From the NCBI GenBank assembly GCA_963402885.1, contig OY727099.1, positions 2,048,501 through 2,112,500 of the forward strand: a stretch of 64,000 nt of DNA. The letters run 5' to 3'. Positions 1 through 24,160 of this stretch are shown here, one piece after another (positions within the stretch are counted from its first letter, which is position 1; each line of letters opens with the position of its first letter). This DNA is from Antedon bifida (Eukaryota > Echinodermata > Crinoidea > Comatulida > Antedonidae). Position numbers and translations under genes: made by a program. The notes beneath the pieces are model-generated. The model saw nothing but the letters and a program-made list of their open reading frames with translations, did no database searches and was not told the DNA's origin.

Positions 1-11262
<11,262 letters not shown>

Positions 11263-11349
11263 GAATATAAATCCTGATATGATTGCTTGGCTGATTATTA
11301 AGTTGTTTATGCCACCAACAGCAAAAGAAAGAGAATTTAATTATCTTTG

Positions 11350-11355
11350 AATAAA
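11350..11355 (+). terminator. Candidate CKAP5 poly(A) signal AATAAA
   Basis: First canonical AATAAA after the CKAP5 stop, 88 bp downstream. A family A MITE fragment begins about 15 bp later, so the real cleavage site could be elsewhere. Confidence 0.4.
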
Positions 11356-11370
11356 AGATTTTAAAATGGG

Positions 11371-11491
11371 AATGGTACCCATATATGGACATGATGATGT
11401 CAGTCACTACCATATTCGAACATATCACTACCATATTTGGGCAAATCACACTTTTTTTGTCAAACTAGTTTGATAGTGTAACAGAGCTTTA
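11371..11491. mobile_element. 5'-truncated MITE family A copy
   Basis: Inner boxes CCATATATGGACATGATGAT and CCATATTTGGGCAAATCACA plus the right terminus GTGTAACAGAGCTT. The left terminus is absent. It lies just after the CKAP5 gene. Confidence 0.8.
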
Positions 11492-11984
11492 TAAAAGTAC
11501 AAAAGTTAGAATATGCAGTTTCTTCTTGGCCATAAATCTCAAGAAAACACAGAAAAATAGATTATACTGTAACTTCTCGGAATGTTTAATTCTAACACAA
11601 AAAAATATTTACAAATTTATAAATAAGTGGCAAATAAAAAACAATTTTGGGTATTTTCTCCATACAGGCTGGAGCAATGGTTTTTCTATTTTCGACTGGT
11701 TTGTTTCCAAAATTCAAAGTTAGCAACTTATATTATTCAATTCAAACTACTTTAAAATCGATGACTACTTTGTACAGAATGAAGAAGATACAGTATATTT
11801 TATGCATGTACGAGCATTTCCGCTGTTATAAGAGAAAAGGCAAATATTTTTCAACAAATGCACACTACCCAAATACTTTCATATTTCCATTTTTCCTAAA
11901 TAAATTGTGGATATTTTGATATATTTTCTGCTTAAATGGGTTATCTTATTTCGGTTGCCTATATTGGCAAGTAATTAATATTCG

Positions 11985-12690
11985 CTTTGCAAATCTAGTC
12001 TATGAATATTCATAGTTTTGGTTTATTTTGGTTCAAAGTTTAGAAAATATACAGAGGAGAAAAAAAAGAGTTGAGCAAAAAAGATATTTTGATGTAGAAA
12101 TGTACTTACTGTTTTGTGTGAATTATTAAATGGTTGTGTTTTCTAGCAATATTGATAAAAATATAAATACTGTAATTATCTCGTACAATGTCACACTATA
12201 AATTTACAATCAGGTTTATGAATATTCATATTGTTTCATAAATAAATATTGATTATTCATAGATCTGATTTGCATGTGTTATTGTATAAATCAATGCTAT
12301 GCATTTTAATAACAATATGACAACTTCATCCTGAAGATAGCTTTTGAATATTCATATGCAGTGGATTATTTATCTATAATTTACATAATATTCATAGAAT
12401 TGCGTTGAATATTCATAGTATAATAGGTGAATATTTATAATTAATATTCACAAATCACATTGAAAATGTTAAACAATGTTCATGAATATTAAATTTATGT
12501 TTATTCATAGGTTAATAAGTGAATATTTATAATGAAATTAATATTCATAGAATTGCATTGAATATTAAATAAATGTTTTCATGAATATTAATATTATGTT
12601 TATTCATAGATTAATAGGTGGGTATGTATAATAATATTCAATATTAACATATGTTAATAGATAATGTTTATTGAATGAATATTCATTTCA
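11985..12690. repeat. AATATTCATA-rich degenerate repeat block
   Basis: About 700 bp with more than a dozen TGAATATTCATA or TTTATTCATAG variants. One subunit beginning AATATTCATAGAATTGC occurs near 12388 and again near 12540. A second beginning TTCATGAATATTAA occurs near 12479 and 12579. The DNA is very AT-rich with no coding sequence. This is the main content of the 11.3-13.8 kb gap. Confidence 0.7.
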
Positions 12691-13046
12691 TTGTTTTTTA
12701 TATGGCCTAGAAAAACAAAATATGCAAAAAGCTTTTCTTATTTTTAAAATACTTTGTGTGTAGACTATTGTTGTTGTTTGACGCTTATATTTGCCAATTA
12801 TTTTTCAGCTGAATGTATTTTAAATTCTTTTGGTTTCAAGATTGTTCAGTTGTTTTTGAAAATATGTCACAGAAAAGTATTGATACAGGATAAGATAATG
12901 ACTTATTGATATAAAGTTGCTTCCTAAATCTGAAATATAGAAATTAGAGAGAAGAATTTTAGTAAATGAATGAAGTATAATGCAATTAATTTTTAACTAA
13001 ATGCATTACACTAATACAATTATTAGAGTACAAAAGATGCTTGCTA

Positions 13047-13200
13047 CAAGCCCATAGCCAGTGGGGTTCAAATGAAACCCCCTTTTTCCCTTTCAATCTA
13101 GGGACCAGCGTAGAAATAAATAGGCCAAACTAGCCTAGCTCATGAAAAAATCGGTCCCATTTTGTGAATAAAGGCACCCTATATCCTGGCTATGGACTTG
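13047..13200. mobile_element. Short element with CAAGCCCATAGCCAG inverted termini
   Basis: The left end CAAGCCCATAGCCAG and right end CTGGCTATGGACTTG are inverted with one mismatch, enclosing about 125 bp. A related half-copy in the opposite orientation lies at 28953-29003. Confidence 0.7.
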
Positions 13201-13794
13201 TACTATCCAATCTATATTTTAGAGAGCACATTGCGAATTAAATTAATTGTACAGAGTTTATTGATGCTGTATGTTGTGCTATTGAATGTCAAAAACATAA
13301 ACATTTCATGCAAACAAATAGCATATTCTAATGAAAAATATGAGTGTTAATTCATACAGTATATCATATAGAGAATAGTATGACAGATTTTTTTAATGGT
13401 GAGTCGAAAATACAAACGAAAATAAAATTCATGTTCATATGGGTTCGACAAAAAACAAAATTTTTGTATAAGAGTATTAGCATACATCATTATTAAATTC
13501 ATAGATTATTATTAGTCCTACAGCATTTAATGTTACAGTATTACATCATTGTAAACTAAATCATGTAATGGTAGAATGGTAACCCAACCACAATCAACTT
13601 AAAATCAAATAATATGTTATTGTGTTATACAGTATTTAAAAAGGCGGATGAATGCTATTTGCATGCGGATGCGATGAAAAAATAAAATAACTAAAAGTTA
13701 TGTATTGTATCTTGTATGTCTGTTGTTCTGTTATAAATTGGTGATGCTTATAGGAATTAGTTAATTTTTTTTTGATTGAAAGCTTCAATTGCGA

Positions 13795-13880
13795 TTACGT
13801 CATCACTAACTGATTCCGTGTGAACGATCATCATTACACGCTTCAATGAACAACCACGTGCATATCCTACGCGTGACGTG
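13795..13880 (+). promoter_or_regulatory. Putative choline kinase promoter with CRE and E-box motifs
   Basis: TTACGTCA at 13795-13802, CACGTG at 13855-13860 and TGACGTG at 13874-13880 cluster in a locally GC-richer stretch 140-230 bp before the first ATG of the choline kinase gene. No TATA box was seen. The role is inferred from motif clustering and position only. Confidence 0.35.
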
Positions 13881-14022
13881 TCTCAGCTCCTCTACTAAGA
13901 CCGCAAACAAACAAAACAGGTCACGCTTCACATATCGAATCGAAGTGTGTGTATTATAATTTGTGTATATTTATCATAATACTGTTGTGTGTTCCTTCCT
14001 CGTTTGTTAATATTATTAACGA

Positions 14023-17000
14023 ATGTTTCTGGCAACTAAACTAACAAATTACACGTTTTTGCGATCTGTACGTCTCACGGCCAACAGTGTTTTAAGAAAT
14101 CCCATTCTTTCTTATTATCACAACATGGAGGTTGAGCCGGAGTTCAAAGTGAAGGCTTTTAACTTGTGCCGTGAATACATCGGAGGAACGTGGTCCAGGC
14201 AAAGTGTTAACGATTTCAAGATAATTCCTTTACGGTAAGATAAATGGTGGTATCATCAAATACGTTATATTCACTCTGGCTACTTTGTTTAGGAACAATC
14301 TATATAACCTCTAGTAGGCTAGGCCTAGAGTATTACGTAGTAGCTAGGCTAGAATCAACAACGTTTTGGCTCAGCCAGGTTGCCTAGGACGTTTCGTCCC
14401 ACTTTTTATGGTGAACATAATAATTCATTTTTTGATACAGTATTTAACACGTTTTTCTTTAAAGGGTAAATGTTTTTCAATGCATATAACACATTTTTAG
14501 ATTAACATTTAAAAAATGAGTTGAAGAAACTCATGAATATTAATAATACTGTAAATATGCCAACAGTAAATAAAGTATTAATTATTAATATTAATAAGTA
14601 AAAGAATAATAATATTAATATACATGAGAAGGCCTTTCATTGGAAATGTTATTGTTAACAACATATATGTACTTTCATCATTGCAGCCCAAGTCATCTAA
14701 CCTAATTCTACATTGGTGTGCAGTGAATCGATCTCAATCATTTCTAATCAGTCAGTCACATGAAGCGAAAGGATACACACATCAATCATCTATTATTAAC
14801 CTTTTACATTCTCATTTCAGATTATGTTAATCATCTCGTCTTCATTTCTGCAGATTTTGAGAGTTACTTGGACTTTGAAAAAGTAAATTTTGTATTACCC
14901 AATAAGGCCCCATCCCTTATAAACCAGTTCTCGCATCTTCTCTTTTTCAGTGGTGGTATTAGCAACGAAATGTATCTTTGTTATCTTCCAGTTGAGAAAT
15001 CACCAGACAGCTTCCAATTAACATCAACAGTGAATCAAGATGGAGGAATCACACAGTTTAAGGTTGTCTATGTTCCACAGGAATCATTTCAAGATGTATT
15101 TTATGTCATGTTGAATGTTTTTCCTTACTGTATATGTCTTCATCTGCGAATCTGCGCTCATCCATGCGGTGTGTTAGCATCTACTATTATAGGCAGCGCA
15201 CCAGTGTTTTTGTGTTGTTTTTTTTTAGAAAGAATGATGATGAAATTTAGCTCGCTGATTCGGTGTACGGTAATTAGTGTTCTAATCTGTATATCACTGC
15301 TCTCTATTTAGGCTGCGCAAGGCTCCATATTTTTCAAGATCGCATACTCTACGTTATGTGTTATACTGTAGAGTATGCCACCTCCGGTTCGATGGATTAC
15401 AACATATGGCAACATTTATACTTCACTTTTTTTTTCAAACTTCCAATTGCATATAAATTTATACTCTAGTATTCATTGATATTAAGATACATTTTTTTTT
15501 CATTATTAATATTCAACGTACATTGTATATGACCTAAACATTTATTATGTTGTAAATTTTTTTTTAATAGCTTCTTTCTGATTGATTGCCAAACAGTTTT
15601 TTTTTTAAGTACAGAAAAGGTTTCTGGATGTGAATTCTTTTTCAGACTCATGAAATTGTACTGTATTAGGCAATCTTTAGTGGATGCAAGATTTGTTTTC
15701 CTCTGAAAACGAAGAGAATATTCTAAGACACTGGATGTTCTCTTTCCCTCACAAAATTTCTCTTTTGCCTGTTTTTTTTGCAGTTTTTTATCCTTTTTTT
15801 AAATATTTAATCTTAAGAGCTAAACAACAAGCATGCAGCGCATGCATTCATTCTTGTGAATTCATTAGATCTTGTGGCATATAATTGGTACTCAAGGATT
15901 TTTGTTTAACCAAATAAGTTTATAATTTTCTCATATGAGAAGCAGATGTCACAATAACCAGAGTGTTGAATTAGTAATATTGTTTACAGAGAAGGAGTAA
16001 GAAGGTCATATATTCACTATACATTGTAATAAGAAGCTTGTTTTATTTGCCAACCATTTTTCCTGACCTTTTTTTTTTTTTTTTTGCAGAATTTTTACTC
16101 CACAGACATTAACTTCCTTGGCGTAATTTTTTCCATATTAATAAGTGGTATTTTTTCTCATAATTCCTGCTTCTTTATATTATAGTTTATTTTAAAATGC
16201 TACTTATTTGTAGAAGACAAATTTTACCATTTTTATTTGGTTTTAATATTTATAAGAAATGAACTTTCTTTCCCCACATAAATTCACATATATATTATAT
16301 ATAAATTTTCTAATAAATAATACTGTGTATATTAACTGTAACATTCACGCCAAATTTAACTTTGAACTGTTTTTCATCTATAGTAACCTCTGATGCTATT
16401 ATCTCAATCTAAACACTACAAATCTTATCTGTGTGTATTTAATTTGTAACACCTAAAACATTGTCAGAAAATTGAAATTATTTATGCTAAACAATTCTGC
16501 AAATAAAACGATTTAATATTTGCTTGTAAAATGGTTACACCAAGTGTAAATAGATTGATTATTATTATTATTATTACTTTATTATTATAATTTATTAATA
16601 AATTTAGATAAGTGTTTTATAGTCTTCTTCAGCGTTTGAAGGGCTTGTTATCAGCAGTTTGAATGAAACATATAATACATTTATTTATTTTATTAAAGTA
16701 CTTTAAAAGCATCATAAATTTTTTTAACCAAATTTTTTTTTTTTTTTTTTTGGTGACATGAAAATAAGTTGTTTGTGAAAGTCACCTTCAAGGGACAAAG
16801 CTGTGTTTGATATCAAATGACCTTGAATATTAGTTTTGACTTTGACCAAAATAATATCACATGATCAGCATTGTTCTGTCAAATGTATTTTGTGTTTCTT
16901 GCCAACCAATAATTGGTTACATGTTCATTCTATGTCTCAACACCCTAGCTTGCTCAATTTGTATTTTTTGAATAGTGGTTTTGACAGAGGTTAGGGAGTC

Positions 17001-20000
17001 TGGTGTTGAGAGTTTACTACACAAGTCTAAACTCTATTCCTTGTATGTATGGCAGGGGACTAAATGCAGTATACATTACATATCATCACCATGTTACTGT
17101 TGAATATCAACCATTACAAATGCCTTTTTTTCCTCTATAAAATAATGTTCTACACAGCTTTGTGTGGTTGTGTTTCAGAACTGGTCTTAGTAATTACATT
17201 TACCTCTGTTCTCTGACACATAAACAGAAACTGCCTAAAGATGAGCCACGAAAAGTGCTACTACGTATCTTCGGCACTATAATTCGAGAAGATGGTGATG
17301 CCTCCCTCACCGATAGTATAATTTTCTCGTTGCTGTCTGAAAGGAAGCAAGCACCAAAGTTGTATGGGGTTTTTCAAGAAGGAAGGCTTGAGGAATACAT
17401 TCCAGTGAGTAAAGTTCTGTTTACACTATCAAACTTTATGCGACAAACAAATGTGATGTGTCCATATATGGACATGATGATCTCATTATTACAACTATAT
17501 TTGGGAATATCATTACCATATTTAGGCACATCACACTTTTTTTGTCAGACTAGTTTGATCGTGTAGACAGAGCTTAAGATCATTCAATGTTTAATTTAAT
17601 ACGGTCTTGTTGACTGCATTTCACTTTTTCATTTAATAGTCAAGAGCATTACACACAGATGAACTAAGTAATCCTGAAATATCAAAGGAAATTGCCAGAA
17701 AGTTAGCAGAATTTCACCAATTAAATCTACCATTGAGAAAAAATGCTAGTAAGCTCAATGAACAGATAGATAGGTATGTTTGATATTTAAATTATCCTAT
17801 TATTAACTACTTGATGTTTGCATAACATGTACTGTTACTTACAGCACTACTTACTGTATTGAAAAATATAAATAATAATATAATGATAAATATAATACAA
17901 TAAAAATATCCAGTGTAATGCATCTCTGTGATTGGCTACTACATTTCTGTTTCACTTTAGTATATAACCATATATCTTATTCTTGATTTGTGTTATTTTA
18001 ATTTGTATTATGAAGCCTCGATATGAAACGCATATAGATATATATAATAATTTGTGTAACATGTACTATATTAGGAGAATTTTTCATTCATTTTCAGGTG
18101 GATGAAACAGTATACTGGATTTATGGCCAAGGCATCTGGAAAGAAACGTGACGAATTTGCAAGATTTGCATCATATAACTTGGAGAAAGAGGCAGAATAT
18201 GTGAAGTAGGTATTATAAGATGACGACATGGTAACATTAAGGATCTGACCGCCTCTGGGTTTTTAATTTTTCAATCAAGATTTGTATCTGGAAGCTTTGG
18301 CTTGATAATTTTATTCTTAACCTCATTTATAGAGGATGACCTTAAACAGCGTATACTGACAATCAAGGTGCCCTCATGAGTTAAGTGTCTGTGTATGATA
18401 GTGGATGTTTATATACTAGTACACTGGGTCTTAACGTAAACGTATTGGAAAGATTTTTATATGTCAATTCATCTTTATATATCTGGAAATTATAATCTAT
18501 TAATTATACTTCACCTATGATGTGTGGTCACATTTTTATCCGGTTAATATCAACCAGTACATAGATAATCAATACATGATAAATCATAGATAATCAATAC
18601 ATGATAAATCATAGATAATCAATACATGATAAATCATAGATAATCAATACATGATAAATCATAGATAATCAATACATGATAAATCATAGATAATCAATAC
18701 ATGATAAATTTGAATATACAAATTGTCTTCAAACTTTTAATTTTCATTTCTTTAGGAAACTAGTAAATGCTTCTGAGAGTCCAGTTTTATTTTGTCACAA
18801 TGATGCGCAGGAAGGCAATGTTTTGTATTGCGAAAATGATTCAAGTTTTTCACTAGTGTTAATTGATTATGAATATGCTGGCTACAGCTATAGGTAAGAC
18901 AAATTTTAAGCTATTATATGAAATATAAATAATATTTAAATATGTTTAAATAAATTTGTCTAGTTTGTAATGATAATTTTGAGAATTTTTTTACGTCATT
19001 TTCATTTTTACCTGGTTTAACACCAAAGAAAAATTCTCCCAAAAAATTTAAATATTTTTTACATTGTACATCCTTATAAGGCAATGACATCTAATAGATT
19101 TCAAATTCTTTATTGCAACAAAGTAAACATTATTGAATTTACAATATTAAAATAGCAATAATAAATAATTAAAATTATAAGTACAGTACAACATATAAAA
19201 ATGAAAATTGAATTGAAATTAAACTTTTAAAGCATAAATGATAAAATATTAATCAAATGTTATAAAATAAGCGCTGTGAAAAATGAGTTTATAGGCCTAT
19301 ATAATAACATTTATATAATGAGATTTGCTTTTATGTAAGTTTATGGATAAACTGATTTTCCATTGACAGACATAGGAAAATAAATACATTTTTTTTTTTT
19401 ACAATTACAGGGAACACGATTTCGGAAATCATTTTTGCGAATGGGCCATCAATAACAACACGGATGAATATCCATACTACTCAATAGACATGAGCAAGTA
19501 CCCATCGGATGAGCAGCAGTTGTTTTTCTTTAGAGCTTACATGAAAAGTGCCGGAAAACCTTGCAGTAAAGAAGATGAAGAATTATTCCTTAGAGAATCT
19601 TTTAGGTAATTCACTTTCTTAAATTGCGTTTATTGCAGAAATATTTAGTTAATCTCCCATTTGCAATGTTATTTTCAATTTGTAAACTCATAATTTGAAT
19701 TTAAAAAATGATCATATCAATCGGACGTATCCTTATATGAGAAGACTTGTTCTACCACCAGAACTAAGAAGTGCCTTGAATATTAGTTTGCCAATAATTA
19801 TTAGCTGGCAAAATGTAGTGTAAAATATAAGGTCAAACTCTGAAACTACTGACCCATGACCGTGCTTCAACAGTGTTCCACATAATGTTTTGACACACAT
19901 AACCAGTGGCACAGGGAAAAGGCCCCTGGTTTAGCCCTCCTTTAGCTACTCAACCTTTCAGGTATCTTGACCTCTGGGACATCTTGACCTATGGGGTCCT

Positions 20001-21066
20001 TGACCTTTGTGACCCCTGGGTTTAGCCGTTACGCCACTGCACATAACGTGCAAGCTCTTAATCATACAGTACGTGTACGTGTTTTTATTTTGTTCACTGT
20101 CTATCTAGGTTTGCACTAGCAAGTCACTTTCGATGGTCTATCTGGTCAGTAGTACAAGAAAATTTATCAAATACAGCGTTCGGTTTCTTAGTAAGTATCT
20201 TTTTTACGTTTAAAACTATGGTTATAATTTACTACTCACATAATTTTTTTAAATCCTATTAAACCGCCCCTAATATTTCAGTGATTACACAGTAGAATCA
20301 CATTTTAATTAGACACCTTTGAGGGCTCAACAAAGTGTCCTCTTAATAGGGTGTCCCCTGAATAGGAGTGTCCTCTAAATAGAGATGTCCCCTGAATAGG
20401 AGTGTCCTCTAAATAGAGATGTCCCCTGAATAGGAGTGTCCTCTAAATAGAGATGTTCCCTGAATAGAATATTACATGACTGACTTGACTCGCTGCCAAA
20501 TATCCAATACCTGCAACTAAATGCTAAAACAATTAACTTTCAAGTGTCAATATTGAAAAGATACTTAATACATACAAAAGGGAAGTTCATTACTTGTACA
20601 CAAGATAAAGCTCTGTCTACAAATTAGTTGTGATGTTTATTATTATTATAAATCTACTTTATCTAAATTGAATTTTGTCTTTAATATGTAGAGTAAACTG
20701 TAGACCCCTTGCATTAAATGATAGAATTTACTGCTTGTATTTAAGGAAATTAAATTTTATTTATTTAAATCACACCCTTTATTACTACTAGACCAGCCAA
20801 AAAAACATAGATAAAAACATCAGACGATATAACCAGCATTTACAATCTTAAACCATCAATTAAATATCAACCAAACAAGCACTGTACTCAAATTTTACAT
20901 GTACTTCAAACTTTACGTTACATTACATACATACGCCAAGAAATGCATGAGAAATCTTTATTATTGTTATTTTTGTTTTATTTAGGAATATGCAGAGGAC
21001 CGTCTAAAAATATATACAGAATTAAAGAAACAAATTCCAGAAAGACTGAATTTTCCAGCTGAATAA
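14023..21066 (+). CDS. CHKA/CHKB: Choline kinase (CHKA/CHKB type), nine exons
   Basis: Exons: 14023-14234, 14951-15062, 17228-17404, 17640-17773, 18098-18205, 18756-18893, 19411-19605, 20109-20190, 20986-21066 (TAA); 412 residues. The family transfers phosphate from ATP to choline, the first step of the CDP-choline route to phosphatidylcholine. Visible signatures: RGGISNEM in the ATP-binding lobe, DEPRKVLLRIFG, APKLYGVFQEGRLEEYIP, the catalytic HNDAQEGN (Brenner motif), LIDYEYAGYSYREHDFGNHF with the metal-binding Asp, and FALASHFRWSIWSVVQ. An in-frame TAA at 14017-14019 fixes the longest start at 14023. The ATG at 14125 has a better context and would give 378 residues. The end of exon 2 is uncertain: donors after 14990, 15029 or 15062 all keep phase 0, differing in a 24-residue insert before KLPKDEPRK. 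The motifs favour choline over ethanolamine kinase. Which vertebrate paralogue is closer cannot be told. Confidence 0.93.
17411..17575. mobile_element. MITE family A copy six bases from a splice donor
   Basis: AAAGTTCTGTTTACACTATC on the left and TTTGATCGTGTAGACAGAGC on the right. The left end begins six bases after the exon 3 donor (17405) of choline kinase, and the right end is 65 bp before the next exon. It therefore fills most of this 235-bp intron. Confidence 0.85.
18561..18709. repeat. 25-bp tandem repeat, six copies
   Basis: The unit is ATAGATAATCAATACATGAT plus AAATC. It starts at 18561, 18586, 18611, 18636, 18661 and 18686 and is almost perfect, implying recent expansion. It lies in the intron before choline kinase exon 6. 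Confidence 0.95.
19904..20039. mobile_element. hAT-like non-autonomous element (CAGTGGC family) with 8-bp target duplication
   Basis: Begins CAGTGGC and ends ACGCCACTG. It is flanked exactly by CACATAAC at 19896-19903 and again at 20040-20047. An 8-bp duplication with CAGTG-type ends is the hallmark of hAT transposons. No transposase is present. Lies in choline kinase intron 7. Confidence 0.85.
20291..20466. repeat. GTGTCCCCTTAATA family copy with internal 34-bp tandem repeat
   Basis: The block starting AGTAGAATCA contains three near-identical 34-bp units (GTCCCCTGAATAGGAGTGTC plus CTCTAAATAGAGAT) at about 20354-20460. The local tandem expansion is specific to this copy of the dispersed family. 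Confidence 0.75.
20606..20634. mobile_element. Terminal remnant of MITE family A
   Basis: TAAAGCTCTGTCTAC matches the family terminus, then AAATTAGTTGTGATG; the rest is missing. Confidence 0.55.
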
Positions 21067-21665
21067 ATTGTCGAAATATTTGCAATATTGTATAATTATG
21101 AATACCTTCAACTCAAAATAGCATTTTTTTCTATGCATGGATTAACAAATTGTTAAGCTGATACAGCTCACAGATTTTAACCAAACTTTTAACAACAAAA
21201 AACCCTGAAATAATTGTATAAATGTAAGCATAGCTTAACGTGAAAGTATTAAATGTGTCAACTTGATTTAAAGCTTGCCCACTTCCCCATAGCAAGCAGT
21301 GATGGACCAAGAGTGTTATCATTTGTAATTAATGTGAAAAAAGTCATGTAAAAAATGACAATGTTTTTGTCAGTCACAGAGATAACATAATAGCATAGAG
21401 GGCAGCATAGTAAGCAACAGTTGGGATGATTTGAAGATGGAAACAAGATGTATATACAAACATAATAATTACAATAATACAATATTCATAAATTCTGTTC
21501 AATGCTGAACAGATTTGATCATTTCGCGATGAAACAGATACAGTATTTCTTTGTAATAGTTTTGTAGTTTGAACATGTCAATTATTTGTAATATTTGACA
21601 ATAATAAGCTCAAATTTGCTGGGAACAGACGTAGTGGTGCATGACCATGCATAGTAACATATGAT

Positions 21666-21814
21666 CAGTAGCATAACGCATGTGACACAGGCCCCTGGTT
21701 TAGCACTCCTAATGGGCCCACCGATACTGGGTTAGGGCTGCTCATGCTCTGGTGCCCCTTAAGCTCTGGGCCCTTGGATTTAGCCAGGGAGCACTCATAG
21801 CCATTATGCCATTG
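21666..21814. mobile_element. hAT-like non-autonomous element with 8-bp target duplication
   Basis: Starts CAGTAGCATAACGCATG and ends GCCATTATGCCATTG. It is flanked by CATATGAT at 21658-21665 and 21815-21822, an exact match. The interior shares GGCCCCTGGTTTAGCACTC with the copy at 53151. Confidence 0.85.
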
Positions 21815-22164
21815 CATATGATCTGCAGAAGCCATATCATAACGAGACATTCCATTCATTGCTAATGTCTATTCAAAATATAAATATATATATTACTGCT
21901 AACAATACATAATTAAAGAAGTCTCCATTGAGTAGGGACTCATACTTGAGGGTGAACTCTGCTTACACTTGATATTTGAGTTGTCTTTTTTAATGCTTGT
22001 ACAGCAGTGACTTATTGAGTAAAATGGGGAAATATTGTAGGTTTATGAATATATAGTACAGTATCTATATACTCGCAAATGTATTCCTAGTGCATAGCAT
22101 AGTGTACAATATAATCGGTAAGTAAATATACACTGCATATATATGTGTGTATTTTGTTGAGAGA

Positions 22165-22208
22165 ACCACTCTTATAAGGAGGTGGTCTTGGGTTCAAATC
22201 CAACCAAT
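22165..22208 (+). mobile_element. tRNA-like B-box fragment (SINE remnant)
   Basis: GGTCTTGGGTTCAAATCCAA fits a pol III B box (GGTTCAAATCC) and the 3' arm of a tRNA. No full cloverleaf could be drawn, so this is read as a SINE remnant and not a tRNA gene. Confidence 0.4.
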
Positions 22209-22315
22209 GGTCATTTAATTATTTTATAAATGTTCGTTAAGATAAGATTTAATTTAGATTGTATTGTAGATTTCAACACAGTTTTTTTAACAATTTGCTT
22301 TATGAATATACTTTA

Positions 22316-22435
22316 TGCTTATAAACAATGGTACTATAGAAAACAGTATTGTATTATTGTTATGTTTTGTTTCTATTTATCATTGTTTTTTCTCACTAAA
22401 TGGAGAATTTTAATTCACATATTTTTATCAAAGGT
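22316..22435. repeat. Duplicated block, copy 1
   Basis: TGCTTATAAACAATGGTACT through GGAGAATTTTAATTCACATA and TCAAAGG is repeated almost identically at 23706-23839, with a small insertion there. The long shared tail indicates a recent duplication or a young dispersed repeat. Confidence 0.85.
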
Positions 22436-23051
22436 GAATATACTGTATGTTTAGTATATTATTGCTTTTATTTGGTGCTGATTGGGGTAGTTAAATTGTG
22501 CTTTGAAATAAGTAATATGATTGTGCTAAACTCAACAGTATTCAAAGTTTTAACTATTTACTTGTGTAAATATATAACTTCAATAATAATATACAAATAA
22601 ATTTGAACTGCATTATTCAGATATGAGTAATGTAACTGAATCTTACCACTTATTATTATATAAGTGTTATTACTAAAATACAATAGAATGTTATTAATAC
22701 AGTATATATAAGATGTTTTTCTTTTGGTTCATGTTAACCATTTCCTTAAAGCAGTATATTTTCCACCTTGGGTAGGCAACATTTGATCTGCGAAGAACTT
22801 ATGTAAATTATGAAGTTCATCATTTGTTCATTTCGTCATCCAGCTTTGTAAAATTTTAATTTTTTCATGCCAATAATGGTCAATAATGACATACAAAGGT
22901 ATGCGGTATTGTCAAAATTTGACTAAACAATCTGAGCATGTGCAGAACATAATTTCTGCATGAGAGACATGTCATGAAATTCAGATGTAACTACACTAAA
23001 TTGAAACGTAAATTATTCTGTTTTTAATTTACTATGCTGTAACCTTCCCAT

Positions 23052-23246
23052 CAGTGGCTATGAATGCTCAGTGGTTATGAGTGCTCACTGGCTAAACCCA
23101 GTGGTCCCAGAGCTTGTGGAGGCCCAGAGGAAAAAAGTGGGTATTAAAATATAACGAGAGGCTAAACCGTCCGAGGCTTCCAGTATTGAAGGACCACTTG
23201 GGAAATCCCTAACCAAGGGCCTCACAGTCCTCTGTGTTACGCTCTT
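23052..23246. mobile_element. CAGTGGC-family element, diverged copy
   Basis: CAGTGGCTATGAATGCTC with CACTGGCTAAACCCAG, GAGGCCCAGAGGAAAAA and CTAACCAAGGGCCTCA matches the copy at 37744-37942. The right terminus (TTACGCTCTT) is degenerate and no target duplication was found. Confidence 0.7.
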
Positions 23247-23705
23247 GTCTCGTTTACATTTTACTCCACCTTCACTCACTGCCATATTTTTTCAGAGAGT
23301 ACAAACACAAGTGCATTGTAGCCCATTGTAGATATTGGTGATGCTGTATACATATGCAACTATCTAGTGATTCCATATGGTGTGTTGGCTATTTGTAGGT
23401 TTAAAGTTCACATTTGTTTTTGTTGCAGTCAAACATTGTATTGTTAATATATAACTATGTAATGCTCATATAAATTTGTAAATATGATAGAATTTGAAAA
23501 AGTTATAATTTCTTACAAATTACATAAACAATCTGAATATATAATTTGTGTTTTTACATGATTTGTTTTAATAGGAATTAATTCTTATATATAATTAATT
23601 CTAATAAATAATGAATATAACATGCTGGTAACTGTATTATTTTAAATGTTTGAATACCAGATATTGGTCATGTTTATACAGTCTTGATAATGCAAATTTG
23701 TTAAT

Positions 23706-23839
23706 TGCTTATAAACAATGGTACTATAGAATACAGTATTCTTGTATATATCATACATTTATTAATTGTTTTCTTTCTATTTATCATTGTTTTTTCTCAC
23801 TAAATGGAGAATTTTAATTCACATATTTTTAACAAAGGT
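23706..23839. repeat. Duplicated block, copy 2
   Basis: Second copy of the block at 22316-22435, same orientation, about 1.4 kb apart. It has an extra CTTGTATATATCATACATTT in its middle. Confidence 0.85.
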
Positions 23840-24160
23840 GGTCAATGTGAGCAAAACCTTTTTTGTTTATAATAGTTTTAATTAAAACAATTTTCCTTGA
23901 TTATATTTATTTTGTATGCACAATTATCAACGGTGATAATGCATTTTTCTTAAATATTTCAATCAAAATAGATTGATGATATAGTTTCATTTTTCATATT
24001 TTCATTCAATTTTTAAAAACCAGTTTTTATTGGTTTAAATACTGTGTACATATTTCTAGCGTAGTTACAGTGTTTAACCTACAGTATAGTATATTTAGTG
24101 TGATTTTGTTTAAACAGAACGCTTTTATTGTGCAGTTTAAATTGTAGACATAATGTGTAT

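Noticed and set aside
14760..15311. 183-codon continuous frame
   Set aside because: Only the middle (14951-15062 at most) matches choline kinase after a splice acceptor; the rest is intron read-through.
18561..18709. CRISPR-like regular repeats
   Set aside because: Direct 25-bp tandem units without spacers, in a eukaryotic intron.
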